Notes: generated by a model not told the origin, from the letters alone. DNA of 64,000 nt from Peribacillus sp. FSL E2-0218 (GCF_037992945.1 NZ_CP150304.1:1987501-2051500); one strand, 5' to 3'. Positions 1 through 8,942 are shown, numbered from the stretch's first letter. Translations and numbers: made by a program.

Positions 1-1
1 C

Positions 2-127
2 ATGACCGTCCGAAATGCCCAAAGGATAATGAGTGGTTTAAACGAAAGCGGCTTAGTCGAGTACAAAGGAGAAGAGCTTCAATCGCCACGGGGAAGACCT
101 CGTAAAATTTATATGTTAAAGAAGTGA
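2..127 (+). CDS. C-terminal end of a winged-helix regulator (5' truncated by window edge)
   Basis: An open frame enters from the window edge and ends at TGA 125-127, giving about 41 residues. It contains TVRNAQRIMSGLNESGLV, followed by a GRPRK-type basic tail. This resembles the last recognition helix and wing of the HTH domain in CitB/DcuR-like response regulators, where a residue run of this type (TARRYLEYL...GRPxxxY) closes the protein. The family call is inferred from a short fragment. The domain that would define the signal lies outside the window. Confidence 0.5.
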   Translation: MTVRNAQRIMSGLNESGLVEYKGEELQSPRGRPRKIYMLKK

Positions 128-571
128 CATCTCGTCGTTCGGATAGTCTTACAAAAATAGATGTATAAAAAAAGTGTCAAGAATGCTCCTGTCCCTAAAA
201 CGAAGTGTTGAACATTCCTCCATTATCGTTTTAGGACTATCCTCGGTTTTAATGGTAGCCATATTTTATCTGTACCACCACATCACCCTAAAACCTAACG
301 ATTGCCCTTATCGGACACCACGCGGCAAAAAGGGGTACCTGCAATGAATCGGCCCTGAAGGCTATCAAATGTTTACGGGCAGCTTTTTTTCTTATGCGGG
401 GCAGGATCGGATTTGGATATTAGCCATTATTTGAAACACTGCCCTTCTACCTTGTCATATGATGAAGGTCAAAAAGCAGTTTCACTTAATCCGATGCTGT
501 CTTTTCTTTTTGGATAAGGCAGGTAAAATCCTTTTGTGTGGAGAATATTTTTACAAAAGGGGGTTGTTGAA
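128..571. other. Intergenic region, no convincing gene
   Basis: No frame here has a ribosome binding site and family-like protein. A 10-bp inverted repeat, CCTAAAACGA (194-203) and TCGTTTTAGG (236-245), is separated by 32 bases. Around 355-420 lies a GCAGC-T-rich-TTCTTATG stretch resembling others near 15.1 and 16.5 kb. It could be decayed sequence. Confidence 0.5.
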
Positions 572-919
572 GTGCAGCATCATAATCAAATGGATTTATC
601 TAAAGAGGATATTTTTAAATTGATCGTTCGGCACCTGAGTGTATTCCCTTTGACTAGTATAGGGGCGATTAGAGAAGTGATTGGAAGCTCTTTGAAACAG
701 CGCGGATTGATTAGCGGTGTGACCGAACATTTCAGTGGATCTGCAGCAATCTATAACAGAAACATAACAGATGAGGATATCCGGTTAATGAATGATTGTA
801 TTTATGACCTATTAAATAGCCAGATCATCATGCCCGGCAATAATGGTGATTACAAGGATCTCCCTTGGATTCATGTTTCCGATGAAGAGAAGCTTAAACA
901 CTTGTTCGACCAAGCATGA
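572..919 (+). CDS. Hypothetical protein, 115 aa
   Basis: I chose the GTG at 572 because AAAAGGGGG (555-563) sits about 8 bases upstream. A longer frame from 536 has no such site. The product is a small soluble, charged protein without signal peptide or membrane segment. It opens with QHHNQMDLSKEDIFKLIVRH and is mostly predicted helix, with an acidic C-terminal half. I do not recognise the family. It stands alone between the truncated regulator and the convergent germination permease. A shadow frame at 843-1094 is not supported. Confidence 0.6.
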   Translation: MQHHNQMDLSKEDIFKLIVRHLSVFPLTSIGAIREVIGSSLKQRGLISGVTEHFSGSAAIYNRNITDEDIRLMNDCIYDLLNSQIIMPGNNGDYKDLPWIHVSDEEKLKHLFDQA

Positions 920-1138
920 TCATCGGGACGGCCAAATCCCTGGTAGCCCCAATTATCACCTTTTTGCGGCGGCAAATGCTTCGAGGCAGGCTGATTTTAT
1001 CTTAATGTGCGAAAAAAGGTTGATATTGAAAAAACTCCTGGCGGACATGCCCGTGAGCTGGAACAATGAAACATCAAATGCCAGCATGCCCTAACGATAA
1101 AAGGGAATGAGGTTGTAAGCGTTATCACGGGCATTCCG

Positions 1139-2248
1139 TCAGGGAGCTTTCACTTTACTGGAATTTTTCTTCGTTTTTTTAATTTGCAACCAAACGTAAA
1201 GAAGAGGCAAGTATAGGATAAGGAATGACACACAGTAAGGGTTGATGATCTTATTAAGTATATAAAGAGAATCAATATCAAAAACAAAAATATTGACCAG
1301 CAGGATAAGTAAAAACATCACCCATAGCGGATACTTTTGCTGGACGTTGAATATCCGTTTTATACCCCTGCTGGCAGTCCATAACGGAATGACCATGTTA
1401 GGAATGATGATGATGGTCCACCAAGAAATGATGATGTATTCAAACCGTTGAATGAAAGGAAATTCAATAATGCTTGTGATAGTAAGTGTCGGCCATAGAG
1501 TAAGGACCAACTGTTTCTCCGAATAAAAGACGATCGAAACCATGTAAATCAATAAGGTCAATAAGGTTGAAAGCAAGGCTCCTCCATGGGCGAATTTTTG
1601 TGATGTTTCTGCCTTTTTGATGAACGGATAATACATCAGAAGCATCTCAAAGCCAATCATGGATAATGAAGTGCTCCTGGTCCCATTCATTATTTCCATG
1701 AATGTATGATCAAAAATAGGGAGGACGTTGCTGAATTCAGAGTATTTTAAGCCATAGAAAGGAACAAAAATAAGCCAGTAGGACACTCCGACCGTTAAAA
1801 AGGCAATTCCGGTTATCGTACGGAACCCTCCGCTAATGATGCAATAAGTCAATGTCATGAAAACAAAAGCAAATGCCCAAGAAGGCACCTCTGAAAACAT
1901 CCAGACATGGATGACATTTATATAGCTGTTAATGATCGTCATTCCTAGGAAAAAGCAGTAAAGGATGAATAAGAGACTGAAGAAGTTCCCAACCCATTTT
2001 CCAAATGCATGATTGCTAGCGGAAATGATATCACCTGGGACAATACTGAAAATCTTGTATATGATCCAAATGAATGTATGTACGATAAGTCCGGCTAGTA
2101 GGATCGAGATCCAGCCATCCGTTCCCGCCGACTTCGCCAACACCCTTTGAAAACTGAGTATGCCTATCCCTGTTTGCATGGAATGGACTAAAAAAAATAC
2201 ATAAAAAGGTGAGACCTTATACTTTTCATTAACGCCAGCTTGGTTCAT
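1139..2248 (-). CDS. GerAB/YndE-family spore germination permease
   Basis: The 369-residue product has about ten hydrophobic segments and the organisation of the GerAB family (APC superfamily). These proteins sit in the spore inner membrane with GerA- and GerC-type partners and sense or transport nutrient germinants. The N-terminal KVSPFYVFFLVHSMQTGIG stretch and the GYP-like central loops fit the family, and the length is normal. No gerAA or gerAC gene is adjacent, so this is an orphan B subunit, which is common in Bacillus. A sigma-G-like promoter is visible upstream (see 2303-2333). The germinant cannot be inferred. Confidence 0.9.
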   Translation of the reverse strand: MNQAGVNEKYKVSPFYVFFLVHSMQTGIGILSFQRVLAKSAGTDGWISILLAGLIVHTFIWIIYKIFSIVPGDIISASNHAFGKWVGNFFSLLFILYCFFLGMTIINSYINVIHVWMFSEVPSWAFAFVFMTLTYCIISGGFRTITGIAFLTVGVSYWLIFVPFYGLKYSEFSNVLPIFDHTFMEIMNGTRSTSLSMIGFEMLLMYYPFIKKAETSQKFAHGGALLSTLLTLLIYMVSIVFYSEKQLVLTLWPTLTITSIIEFPFIQRFEYIIISWWTIIIIPNMVIPLWTASRGIKRIFNVQQKYPLWVMFLLILLVNIFVFDIDSLYILNKIINPYCVSFLILYLPLLYVWLQIKKTKKNSSKVKAP

Positions 2249-2302
2249 GTATGACCCTCATTTATATCATTCATTATTTATGTCGTGTTACATGCATGGT
2301 AA

Positions 2303-2333
2303 TAATCTGGCTTTTTCGATGGGATTTTATTCA
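2303..2333 (-). promoter_or_regulatory. Putative sigma-G promoter for the GerAB-type gene
   Basis: Read on the minus strand, TGAATA (2328-2333) is followed after 18 bases by CAGATTA (2303-2309). The forespore sigma-G consensus is TGAATA-N17/18-CATACTA. The -35 is perfect and the -10 matches 5 of 7. It lies 55 bases upstream of the start, consistent with forespore expression of a germination receptor. Confidence 0.5.
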
Positions 2334-2465
2334 GAATGATCGAAGCGGGAGGCATGAGAAAATGAATGACGGGAGTGTGAATGGGGCGATGTTTGAAGGA
2401 TTCAACAAGCTTCCTTCGGTGGCGCACTGAAAAAAGTCTTCCTTACCTTATAGGTAAAGCTGGAT

Positions 2466-2512
2466 AACATGAAAAAGAGACAATGATTCCGATCACAGCT
2501 CTTTTTCATGTT
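2466..2512 (-). terminator. Hairpin downstream of the YczE-like gene
   Basis: A perfect 14-bp stem, AACATGAAAAAGAG against CTCTTTTTCATGTT, encloses a 19-base loop just past the minus-strand stop at 2576. There is no long U-tract, so it may terminate weakly or simply protect the 3' end. Confidence 0.55.
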
Positions 2513-2575
2513 CGTGAAGCGGCAGCTATCAATACCAATGGAAAAAGTGACTGGCAAACAGAGGTGCACCAAATT

Positions 2576-3208
2576 TCAGGCAACAAATCCGGAACTACTG
2601 CTTTTCCGTTGGGCCAATTGCAGCAGCTTTCGAAATAAAACTAAAGAATGCTGAAAAACCGGGCTTTGGATAAACGTGTAGATAAACGTCATGACAAAAA
2701 CCGGGCCGCCCAAGAGAAAGCCGATCAAAAGCACTAAGCTTTCCACGACTACCCGTGCCTGGCTGACTGATAAACGTGTCTTATCCGCGAGCGAAAGCAT
2801 GAATCCATCTCTGGGACCGGCTCCAATACCTGCTGCTACATATAAACCTCCTCCAACACCAGTAATGACGATACCAGCTAACAGGATCATATAATCCGTC
2901 CATTCATGGGAGGCTTCGGGGAGGATATCCGACCACAAGAAAAAATCGATTATGGGGCCAATCAATAAAGCGTTCAAGAAAGTGCCAATATTAATATAGC
3001 GCCGGTCCACCACGAAAGAAATGGAAACGAGTACGAGACCGCACATGATGCCCCAAGTTCCTATCGTCAATCCATGTCTATCATGTAATGCGACATTCAA
3101 AACATCCCATGGATGCAAGCCGAGATAGCTGACCTTGATAGCTAGCGCGGTTCCCAAACCAAAAAGGATGAAGCCTGAAAATAAAAAAAGGTACCGCAGA
3201 CATGTCAT
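2576..3208 (-). CDS. YczE/YitT-like integral membrane protein
   Basis: The product is 210 residues with five to six membrane segments. It carries the glycine-rich signature of the YczE group, seen as GLGTALAIKVSYLGLHPWDV near residues 18-36 and GIGAGPRDGFM near 126-136. In B. subtilis YczE supports surfactin production post-transcriptionally, but most members are uncharacterised. The ATG at 3208 has AAAGGGGA 8 bases upstream. It is monocistronic, and an upstream AT-rich stretch of about 350 bases probably holds its promoter. Confidence 0.8.
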   Translation of the reverse strand: MTCLRYLFLFSGFILFGLGTALAIKVSYLGLHPWDVLNVALHDRHGLTIGTWGIMCGLVLVSISFVVDRRYINIGTFLNALLIGPIIDFFLWSDILPEASHEWTDYMILLAGIVITGVGGGLYVAAGIGAGPRDGFMLSLADKTRLSVSQARVVVESLVLLIGFLLGGPVFVMTFIYTFIQSPVFQHSLVLFRKLLQLAQRKSSSSGFVA

Positions 3209-3555
3209 CTTGATATCCCCTTTCCTTCGATCTCCAAAAAAATATGGTAATCATTATCTTATAATATAAAACCAGCATTTCATACATTAATTTAACTATT
3301 TGAAAAAATATGAAATCCATTAAATGTTTTTATTTTTACAAAGGTTCGGCCTTGCATTGATGGCAAGGGGAGAAGGGGATCAAATTAAAATAAAATGGAT
3401 GAGTAAAGGAAGGAATTACAACCTCTAAAGTGGAATTTACTTTTTATCCAGCTATTTCGGGAAAAATTATCTTATGATAAACCGTGGTATTCCCTTAGGT
3501 TCGAATTTGAATGGAAATCGATTAGAATGAACAAAAAAATGAAGGCGGTGCTATT
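3209..3555. other. Divergent AT-rich intergenic region
   Basis: This spans the upstream sides of the YczE-like gene (minus) and the acetyltransferase (plus). Both promoters should lie here. I see no clear operator, RNA or ORF with a ribosome binding site. Confidence 0.5.
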
Positions 3556-4212
3556 ATGTTAAAGCCAGTAACATTACGCGGTCATCTGGTCTGCCTGGAG
3601 CCGATGACGGTCGATCACGTCCATGAACTTTGCGCGGCAGCGTCAGAAGATAGGTCCACCTACATTTATACCAAGGTGCCCAATGGACGGGAAGAAACAG
3701 AACGATATATTGAAAGTGCCCTAAAGTCACACTCAGAAGGGAGTGTATTGCCATTCGTAGTTCGCCGTAATGACACGGACAGAATCGTCGGATCGACCAG
3801 GTTTCTTGATCTCGAAGTGTTCCAATTGCCGCCATCATCGGCATCGCCATCAGGCGCATCGAAAGGAACCATAATACCTACCGATGACAATCCCCCGACC
3901 GTTGCCGAGATAGGCAATACTTGGTATGCAGCCTCTGCCCAGCGAACGGGTGTAAACACGGAATGCAAGCTATTGATGCTTGCTCATGCATTTGACGTTT
4001 GGCAAACGATAAGGGTCACGCTGAAGACAGATGCTCGAAACGAACGTTCGCGTACCGCCATTCAACGGCTAGGCGCCATTTTTGAAGGTGTGCGCAGGGC
4101 CCATATCCCTGCAAGTGACGGCGGCATAAGGGACACGGCTTATTATTCGATAGTTGCTAACGAATGGCCAGAAGTCCGGAATGATCTTCTTCAAAAGAAG
4201 CAAAGAAGCTAG
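3556..4212 (+). CDS. GNAT-family N-acetyltransferase (RimJ/RimL type)
   Basis: This 218-residue protein begins LKPVTLRGHLVCLEPMTVDH, the usual first strand of RimJ/RimL-like acetyltransferases. Its C-terminal half, with NERSRTAIQRLGAIFEGVRR, is the conserved helix and strand after the acetyl-CoA site. The typical QRTGVNTECKLLML segment corresponds to the acetyl-CoA binding loop. An odd serine/proline-rich insertion (SSASPSGASKG, about residues 94-105) separates strands in the middle. The substrate is not evident. It is followed by a strong terminator. Confidence 0.85.
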   Translation: MLKPVTLRGHLVCLEPMTVDHVHELCAAASEDRSTYIYTKVPNGREETERYIESALKSHSEGSVLPFVVRRNDTDRIVGSTRFLDLEVFQLPPSSASPSGASKGTIIPTDDNPPTVAEIGNTWYAASAQRTGVNTECKLLMLAHAFDVWQTIRVTLKTDARNERSRTAIQRLGAIFEGVRRAHIPASDGGIRDTAYYSIVANEWPEVRNDLLQKKQRS

Positions 4213-4353
4213 TCTGGTGTGCTGAACGGGTGTATAGGGGTTTGTCACCTAACCATCAATCACATTTGCGGTGATCCGTCTGTACAAGGATGGAGAGGAA
4301 TAGCGTATTTGTTATTGGCGCATTTTTAAGTATTCATGAAAATATCTTAAGAA

Positions 4354-4397
4354 AACGCCAGCCTTTCCATTTGTATAGGAAAGGCTGGCGTTTTTTT
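4354..4397 (+). terminator. Rho-independent terminator after the acetyltransferase
   Basis: ACGCCAGCCTTTCC pairs with GGAAAGGCTGGCGT across a 9-base loop and is followed by seven T residues. Confidence 0.9.
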
Positions 4398-4438
4398 ATT
4401 GAAGTTGCATGTATTCAGAAAGGTTTGAATGTTTGCTG

Positions 4439-4457
4439 AGTTAGTATTATACTAACT
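4439..4457. promoter_or_regulatory. 19-bp palindrome upstream of azlCD
   Basis: AGTTAGTATTATACTAACT is a perfect dyad with 9-bp arms around one base. It lies about 140 bases before azlC, in the only upstream region of that operon. It looks like an operator for a dimeric regulator such as TetR, MarR or HxlR. No regulator gene is adjacent. Confidence 0.55.
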
Positions 4458-4598
4458 ACTAATATAATTGCAGTATACCAAAGAATATGAAGCTCTCTGG
4501 ACAACAAAATCTGTCCTTATTGTTATTGGGTATCGGCCAGTTTTAGTTGATGTATACATAGCTTCGAGTAGAAAAATGTAGAGTAAGGAGGGTATAAG

Positions 4599-5333
4599 GT
4601 GAGTTTAGAGAATGTCCATGTGGATACAGCTGCATCACCACGTGATAAAGATGGTTTTATGAGAGGGGTAAAAGATTGCGTCCCAACGTTGCTTGGCTAT
4701 TTAAGTATTGGGTTAGCCGCTGGCGTTGTTCAAAAGACAGCAGGATTAAGCATAGCCGAGATTGCCTTAATGAGTTTAATTCTCTATGCTGGTTCTGCCC
4801 AATTCATTGCGGCGGGTATGATTGCGGCAAGCAGCTCTCCCACAGCCATCATTATCACCATATTATTTGTCAACCTGCGTCACCTTTTACTTAGTGCCGC
4901 GCTATCCCCGTATTTTCGCCATCTCTCACCGCTGAGGAACATCCTTGTAGGGTCGCTGCTCACGGATGAGACATTCGGTGTCGCCATTAACCAAACGGCG
5001 AAAAAAAATCAAATCAATGAAAGTTGGATGCATGGCCTCAATATTACCGCCTACTTAAATTGGTTTTTTGCCAACATCGCAGGGGCTCTTCTCGCCCAAT
5101 GGATTTCAGATCCGGAAAAATTCGGTCTTGAATTTGCCCTGCCAGCCATGTTCATCGGCATTCTCGTCTTGTCCATATTAGGCAGAAATAAAATCAAAAC
5201 GGATATAGCTGTGGCCATAATAGCGGTTGTGATTGCGGTGGGTTGCTCCTTTGTCATGTCCAGCAGTATGGGAATCATTGTGGCTACGATCCTGGCCTCG
5301 ACGATAGGGATGGTGGTGGAAAAATGGAAATAA
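4599..5333 (+). CDS. azlC: AzlC-family branched-chain amino acid exporter, large subunit
   Basis: This 244-residue membrane protein belongs to the AzlC family. AzlC is the large subunit of a two-protein exporter that in B. subtilis confers 4-azaleucine resistance and exports branched-chain amino acids. Family signs are the PTLLGYLSIGLAAGV segment (about 29-43), YAGSAQFIAAGM (about 63-74) and the LRHLLLSAALSP loop. The start is GTG with AAGGAGGGT upstream. It overlaps azlD by 10 bases, as usual for the pair. No azlB-type Lrp regulator is adjacent. Confidence 0.92.
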   Translation: MSLENVHVDTAASPRDKDGFMRGVKDCVPTLLGYLSIGLAAGVVQKTAGLSIAEIALMSLILYAGSAQFIAAGMIAASSSPTAIIITILFVNLRHLLLSAALSPYFRHLSPLRNILVGSLLTDETFGVAINQTAKKNQINESWMHGLNITAYLNWFFANIAGALLAQWISDPEKFGLEFALPAMFIGILVLSILGRNKIKTDIAVAIIAVVIAVGCSFVMSSSMGIIVATILASTIGMVVEKWK

Positions 5334-5653
5334 GATGGGGTATTTTTTTGATCATTGCAGGAGCGGCTATTGTTACTTTCATTCCAAGGGTAGTTCCACT
5401 AATGGTCCTTAGCCGTATCGAATTACCAGAGTGGGGGATGCGTTGGTTAAATTATGTTCCCATATCGGTCATGGCTGCATTGATAAGCCAGGAAGTATTG
5501 GTTCATGATGGGAAGTTTTCTTCAATAACCGATAATGTCCAGCTATTGGCTGCCATTCCGACTTTTTTAATTGCGATAAAGACACGTAGTTTATTAGTAA
5601 CGGTCCTCTCCGGCGTCACTTTTTTCATGTTGTTCCGTTGGGTTATTTCTTGA
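5324..5653 (+). CDS. azlD: AzlD-family exporter, small subunit
   Basis: The ATG at 5324 lies inside the end of azlC, giving a translationally coupled 109-residue protein with about four membrane segments. The TFIPRVVPLMVLSRIELPEW segment near the N-terminus and the IPTFLIAIKTRSLLVTVLSG segment are typical of AzlD. A longer frame from 5243 would overlap azlC by 90 bases and lacks a ribosome binding site. It forms the exporter with AzlC and is followed by a terminator. Confidence 0.92.
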   Translation: MEIRWGIFLIIAGAAIVTFIPRVVPLMVLSRIELPEWGMRWLNYVPISVMAALISQEVLVHDGKFSSITDNVQLLAAIPTFLIAIKTRSLLVTVLSGVTFFMLFRWVIS

Positions 5654-5665
5654 CTTTGATTGGAG

Positions 5666-5695
5666 CCGATTCCCTGAAAAGGGAGTCGGTTTTTG
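5666..5695 (+). terminator. Terminator after azlCD
   Basis: CCGATTCCCT and AGGGAGTCGG form a 10-bp stem (one G-U) with a short loop, followed by TTTTT. Confidence 0.8.
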
Positions 5696-5816
5696 GTGGC
5701 AGGAGGATTAAAATTTTGAATATTTAGTATTGACAGATTTTATGTAGTCTATTAAGATAGCGATTAGAAAGCAGTATAATATCGAAACAAGCGAAGAAAT
5801 GTGAGTTAAAACAAGT

Positions 5817-5902
5817 TTGAATACGCATTCAATAAATTAGAGATTCAGCGGAAATCTATGAAATAAAGCGAATATGCTCCGTTGGTTTTGAATGCGCATT
5901 CA
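5817..5902. promoter_or_regulatory. Paired TGAAT(G/A)CGCATTCA dyads upstream of the AEC permease
   Basis: TTGAATACGCATTCAA (5817-5832) and the perfect palindrome TGAATGCGCATTCA (5889-5902) share the same core and lie 71 bases apart centre to centre. They sit in a 420-base region without genes, ahead of the AEC permease at 6074. The pattern resembles two operators for one dimeric, possibly TetR-type, repressor. Confidence 0.6.
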
Positions 5903-6073
5903 TCATGATATGATTTGCTCCAGAACATACGTGACTTGTAATGAGGTATTTTTTTCATATTCAGGGTTTACTTACGTAATCAGCATTGGTGAAACTTGAT
6001 CATGGAGATGTTAGTTTGTTTTTTTTTAAGCTTTATAGCAGCTTTTGATCATAAGGTAGGATGTGGATGAGAA

Positions 6074-7015
6074 GTGGATTACTCTATTGTGTTTGAATCG
6101 GTACTTTTGATCGGCTTAATGATTTTAGTGGGGGTGATCCTCTCGTACCTGAACCCCCTTAATGAACACAACAAGCAAACGTATTCGATGATTATCGTTA
6201 ATGTGGCCATGCCGTGTATCGTCTTATCAAGTATTTTCAAAGTGGATATCAACCAAGAGATGTTATGGAATATCTTGATCGTTTTTATTCTTTCTCTAGC
6301 GATCAACCTTTTTGGAATTGGAATTGGCGGGTTGCTGGTTACCCTTTGCAGCCCTGGAAACGCATTCCGTCGGGAAATTTCCCTGCTATCAGGCTTGGGG
6401 AATACCGGATTTATCGGCATTCCATTATGTGCCACTCTATTAGGACCAGAGGGGGCAATGTATGCAGCCATTTTCGATGCCGGCATGGATATGGTCATTT
6501 GGACAGTAGGTGTGATGATCCTGCAAAAATCCAAATCCTTCTCGCTTTCCTCTATGAAGTCCATGCTCAATATGCCTACAGTGGCGATAGTGCTTGGGTT
6601 GAGTTTTGCTTTTGCAAATTATCACCCACCCCATATTTTTGTCAGCTTAACAAACCAATTGGCTGCATTGGCATCACCGTTAGCGATGTTTTACATTGGG
6701 CTGTTGATCATGTCCATAACCAAATCGCAATTCCTGTCTGCCAAAAGCAAAATATTCATTCCGGCCGCCATTAAACTAGTTGTCTTGCCTCTGGTTGTAT
6801 TTGCGCTAATAAAAATGATGGAAATGGACAGACTCCTTTCGGAAACCTTATTAATCCAAGCGATGATGCCTGCTCTTACTTTAGCTCCCATCCTGTTCGG
6901 CAAATATGGTGCGAACGATAAACTGGGAGCCATTACAACGATAATCACGACAATCATATCCATGATTTCAATTCCATTATTCCTATTCATATTGACTAAA
7001 TTCCATTATCTCTAG
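6074..7015 (+). CDS. AEC-family permease (auxin efflux carrier fold)
   Basis: This 313-residue protein has about ten membrane segments in the five-plus-five layout of the AEC/BASS-like family. Signatures include IVNVAMPCIVLSSIF near the first half and QAMMPALTLAPILFGKYG (about 262-279) near the end. Members export or import carboxylates and related anions, and the substrate is unknown here. The start is GTG at 6074 with AAGGTAGG upstream. It is a single gene under the paired dyads at 5817-5902. A second AEC gene occurs at 54042. Confidence 0.85.
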   Translation: MDYSIVFESVLLIGLMILVGVILSYLNPLNEHNKQTYSMIIVNVAMPCIVLSSIFKVDINQEMLWNILIVFILSLAINLFGIGIGGLLVTLCSPGNAFRREISLLSGLGNTGFIGIPLCATLLGPEGAMYAAIFDAGMDMVIWTVGVMILQKSKSFSLSSMKSMLNMPTVAIVLGLSFAFANYHPPHIFVSLTNQLAALASPLAMFYIGLLIMSITKSQFLSAKSKIFIPAAIKLVVLPLVVFALIKMMEMDRLLSETLLIQAMMPALTLAPILFGKYGANDKLGAITTIITTIISMISIPLFLFILTKFHYL

Positions 7016-7163
7016 GTTGGTTTTATGTTAAAGCTGAATAGGTATCTTCTGGTCAGAAAATGAAAGTAAGCGCTTTGAGCGATGCTCCCAGTATCAGCCT
7101 TACTAGGAGTAGGACGGAAACAAATTGAGCTGAACATTACATTATCGATACGATCAAAAAGGT

Positions 7164-8084
7164 TCAGAATATCTCTTTAAAGGATTTAACCTCCCTATCC
7201 AGCTGGGTAGAGGCGCTTTCCACTTCTTTAAACGCCATGACAACCTGCTCGTTGAATGTCTGGTTATTTATGATACCCTCTTCTGATTGCGCGGTTACTT
7301 TACTAATTTTAGCTATTTCCGCCGTAATGCCTTCTACATGGGAATTGACTTCCTGAATCGAGTCTTGAACCCGGTTTGAAAGCTTTCTGACTTCACCTGC
7401 CACTACATTGAACCCTCTCCCATGTTCTCCGGCACGAGCGGCTTCTATTGCAGCATTCAATGCAAGGAGATTGGTTTGGGTAGCTATTTCACGGATCGTC
7501 TTTACAATGCTCCTAATCGATTGGGCTTGGAGTTTCAGAGATTCGAGGATTTCCATATTCTCTTTTGATCCAGCCACAAGCTTACTGGTTGCAACGGACG
7601 CTTCCTGACTTCTTGTGAAGCCAAGTTCAGCTTTTTCATGCAGTTCCTCGGACATTTTCTGCAGTCGTAATGCCACATCCCTCGCATTCGTTTCTCTTTC
7701 TGTAATGTCCGTTGCTATTTTTACTACGGCACAAACCTTTCCGATATGATCGAGGACAGGCGTATATGTAGCCTCCAACCATATTTCCTGTCCTGATTTC
7801 GTGATGCGTTTTATTTTTTCCTGAAAGCTTTTTCCGTTGCGTAGATTTCTCCAAAATTGCTCATAAGCGATACTTGTTACAAAGTCCTCTGTGCAAAATC
7901 TTTTATGATGGAGACCTGGCATTTCATCCACTCTGTATCCCATCGTTTTAGCAAAATTTTCATTCGCCCAAAGTACGTGCCCGTCTTTATCGAATTCAAT
8001 CATGGAAAGTGATCTTTCGATGGCGGCTAATACAGCGCTTTCTTCCAACAATTGTGTACTTTTGAGATTTTTCATTTTTAACAT
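7164..8084 (-). CDS. Soluble PAS-containing methyl-accepting chemotaxis transducer
   Basis: I use the ATG at 8084, preceded by AGGCAGGT, rather than the longer frame from 8132. The 306-residue protein has an N-terminal PAS domain (about residues 20-125, with DGHVLWANENFAKTMGY). A PAC segment ends in KIATDITERE. The C-terminal half is a methyl-accepting coiled coil with the conserved hairpin IATQTNLLALNAAIEAARAG. No membrane segment is present, so it is an Aer-like cytoplasmic sensor that probably reports redox or an internal ligand to CheA via CheW. The signalling tail is shorter than in full transducers. Confidence 0.88.
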   Translation of the reverse strand: MLKMKNLKSTQLLEESAVLAAIERSLSMIEFDKDGHVLWANENFAKTMGYRVDEMPGLHHKRFCTEDFVTSIAYEQFWRNLRNGKSFQEKIKRITKSGQEIWLEATYTPVLDHIGKVCAVVKIATDITERETNARDVALRLQKMSEELHEKAELGFTRSQEASVATSKLVAGSKENMEILESLKLQAQSIRSIVKTIREIATQTNLLALNAAIEAARAGEHGRGFNVVAGEVRKLSNRVQDSIQEVNSHVEGITAEIAKISKVTAQSEEGIINNQTFNEQVVMAFKEVESASTQLDREVKSFKEIF

Positions 8085-8380
8085 CGTTGCAAACCTGCCT
8101 TTATAAGAATGTTTTGTGTCGTTGACAAACAATTGACATGCAAAAAGAAGGGGAATACTGTTTGACAGGAATGTGAAGGCTTACATACTAAGCACCCCAT
8201 ATCCGTTGCCATTCGAAAAAAGTAACCATTCGTTAGTTTATCGTACTGATTTCAAGGGATATTAACAATTTTAGGTGTTCTGTGCATTGAAATTTTATTT
8301 TCATGCACATCAATGCCTTATATGTGCCATAGGTTAAGAGGGCACGAATTTTACTTTATTAAAATAATAATGTATTATGT
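8085..8380. other. Intergenic region between transducer and Rrf2 gene
   Basis: This holds the upstream sides of both divergent genes. TTGACA-like hexamers occur near 8123 and 8132. I see no ORF or RNA. The regulatory dyad at 8381 is listed separately. Confidence 0.4.
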
Positions 8381-8413
8381 GTATAAAGTGGATAATGTTT
8401 ATCCTCTTTATAC
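8381..8413. promoter_or_regulatory. 33-bp near-perfect inverted repeat before the Rrf2 gene
   Basis: GTATAAAGTGGATAA (8381-8395) faces TTATCCTCTTTATAC (8399-8413) across TGT, with a single mismatched pair. It ends 50 bases before the Rrf2 start, so it is a good candidate for an autoregulatory operator overlapping the promoter. Confidence 0.65.
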
Positions 8414-8462
8414 AGGAGTACAAAATTTTCATACTAGAAAAACATAGAGGAGTTGATGTTGA

Positions 8463-8942
8463 TTGCATATGAAGACAGGGGTCGAGCAATCCGTTTATGC
8501 CATGTTGCTGCTTAATTTTCTCCCCGAAAAAGCTGTATTGTCTGGAGACGTGATCAGTCAGCAATTAGGGGGATCAGCAACTTATTTCCAAAAGATATTA
8601 AGGAAATTAGTCAGTGCTGATCTGCTGACCTCCGTTCCCGGTATAAAAGGGGGGTTTAAATTAAAAAAACGTCCTGAAGATATACGTATATATGACGTTT
8701 ATCTTGCAGTAGAAGGGAAGCAGTCCCTATATTCATCAAGTGGCATTTTTCATGACATGCTTAATTTGAAGGAGAAGGATATTTGCTTGCTGTCAGATTT
8801 GATGGAAGAGGCGGAGACATCGTGGAAAACCATTCTCAAACGTGAAACCATCGCATCTCTGACTGAAGAAATAAACAAAAAATGTCCTAAGGAAAATTTG
8901 CAAATGTTAAAAAAAGTGGTGAATGAAAAAATGGTTTTATAG
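8463..8942 (+). CDS. Rrf2-family transcriptional regulator
   Basis: The roughly 159-residue protein has the Rrf2 winged helix: GVEQSVYAMLLLNF, then GDVISQQLGGSATYFQKIL and the wing VPGIKGGFKLKK. The second half continues with a helical dimerisation region. It lacks the cysteine cluster of Fe-S members such as IscR or NsrR. TTG at 8463 is spaced 10 bases from GAGGAG. The ATG at 8469 is the alternative and gives a more usual N-terminus. It is followed 40 bases later by a small NTF2-like gene, probably co-transcribed. Confidence 0.85.
   Translation: MHMKTGVEQSVYAMLLLNFLPEKAVLSGDVISQQLGGSATYFQKILRKLVSADLLTSVPGIKGGFKLKKRPEDIRIYDVYLAVEGKQSLYSSSGIFHDMLNLKEKDICLLSDLMEEAETSWKTILKRETIASLTEEINKKCPKENLQMLKKVVNEKMVL

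Noticed and set aside
843..1094. 83-codon frame overlapping the small hypothetical gene
   Set aside because: No ribosome binding site, and it is mostly a shadow of the 572-919 gene.
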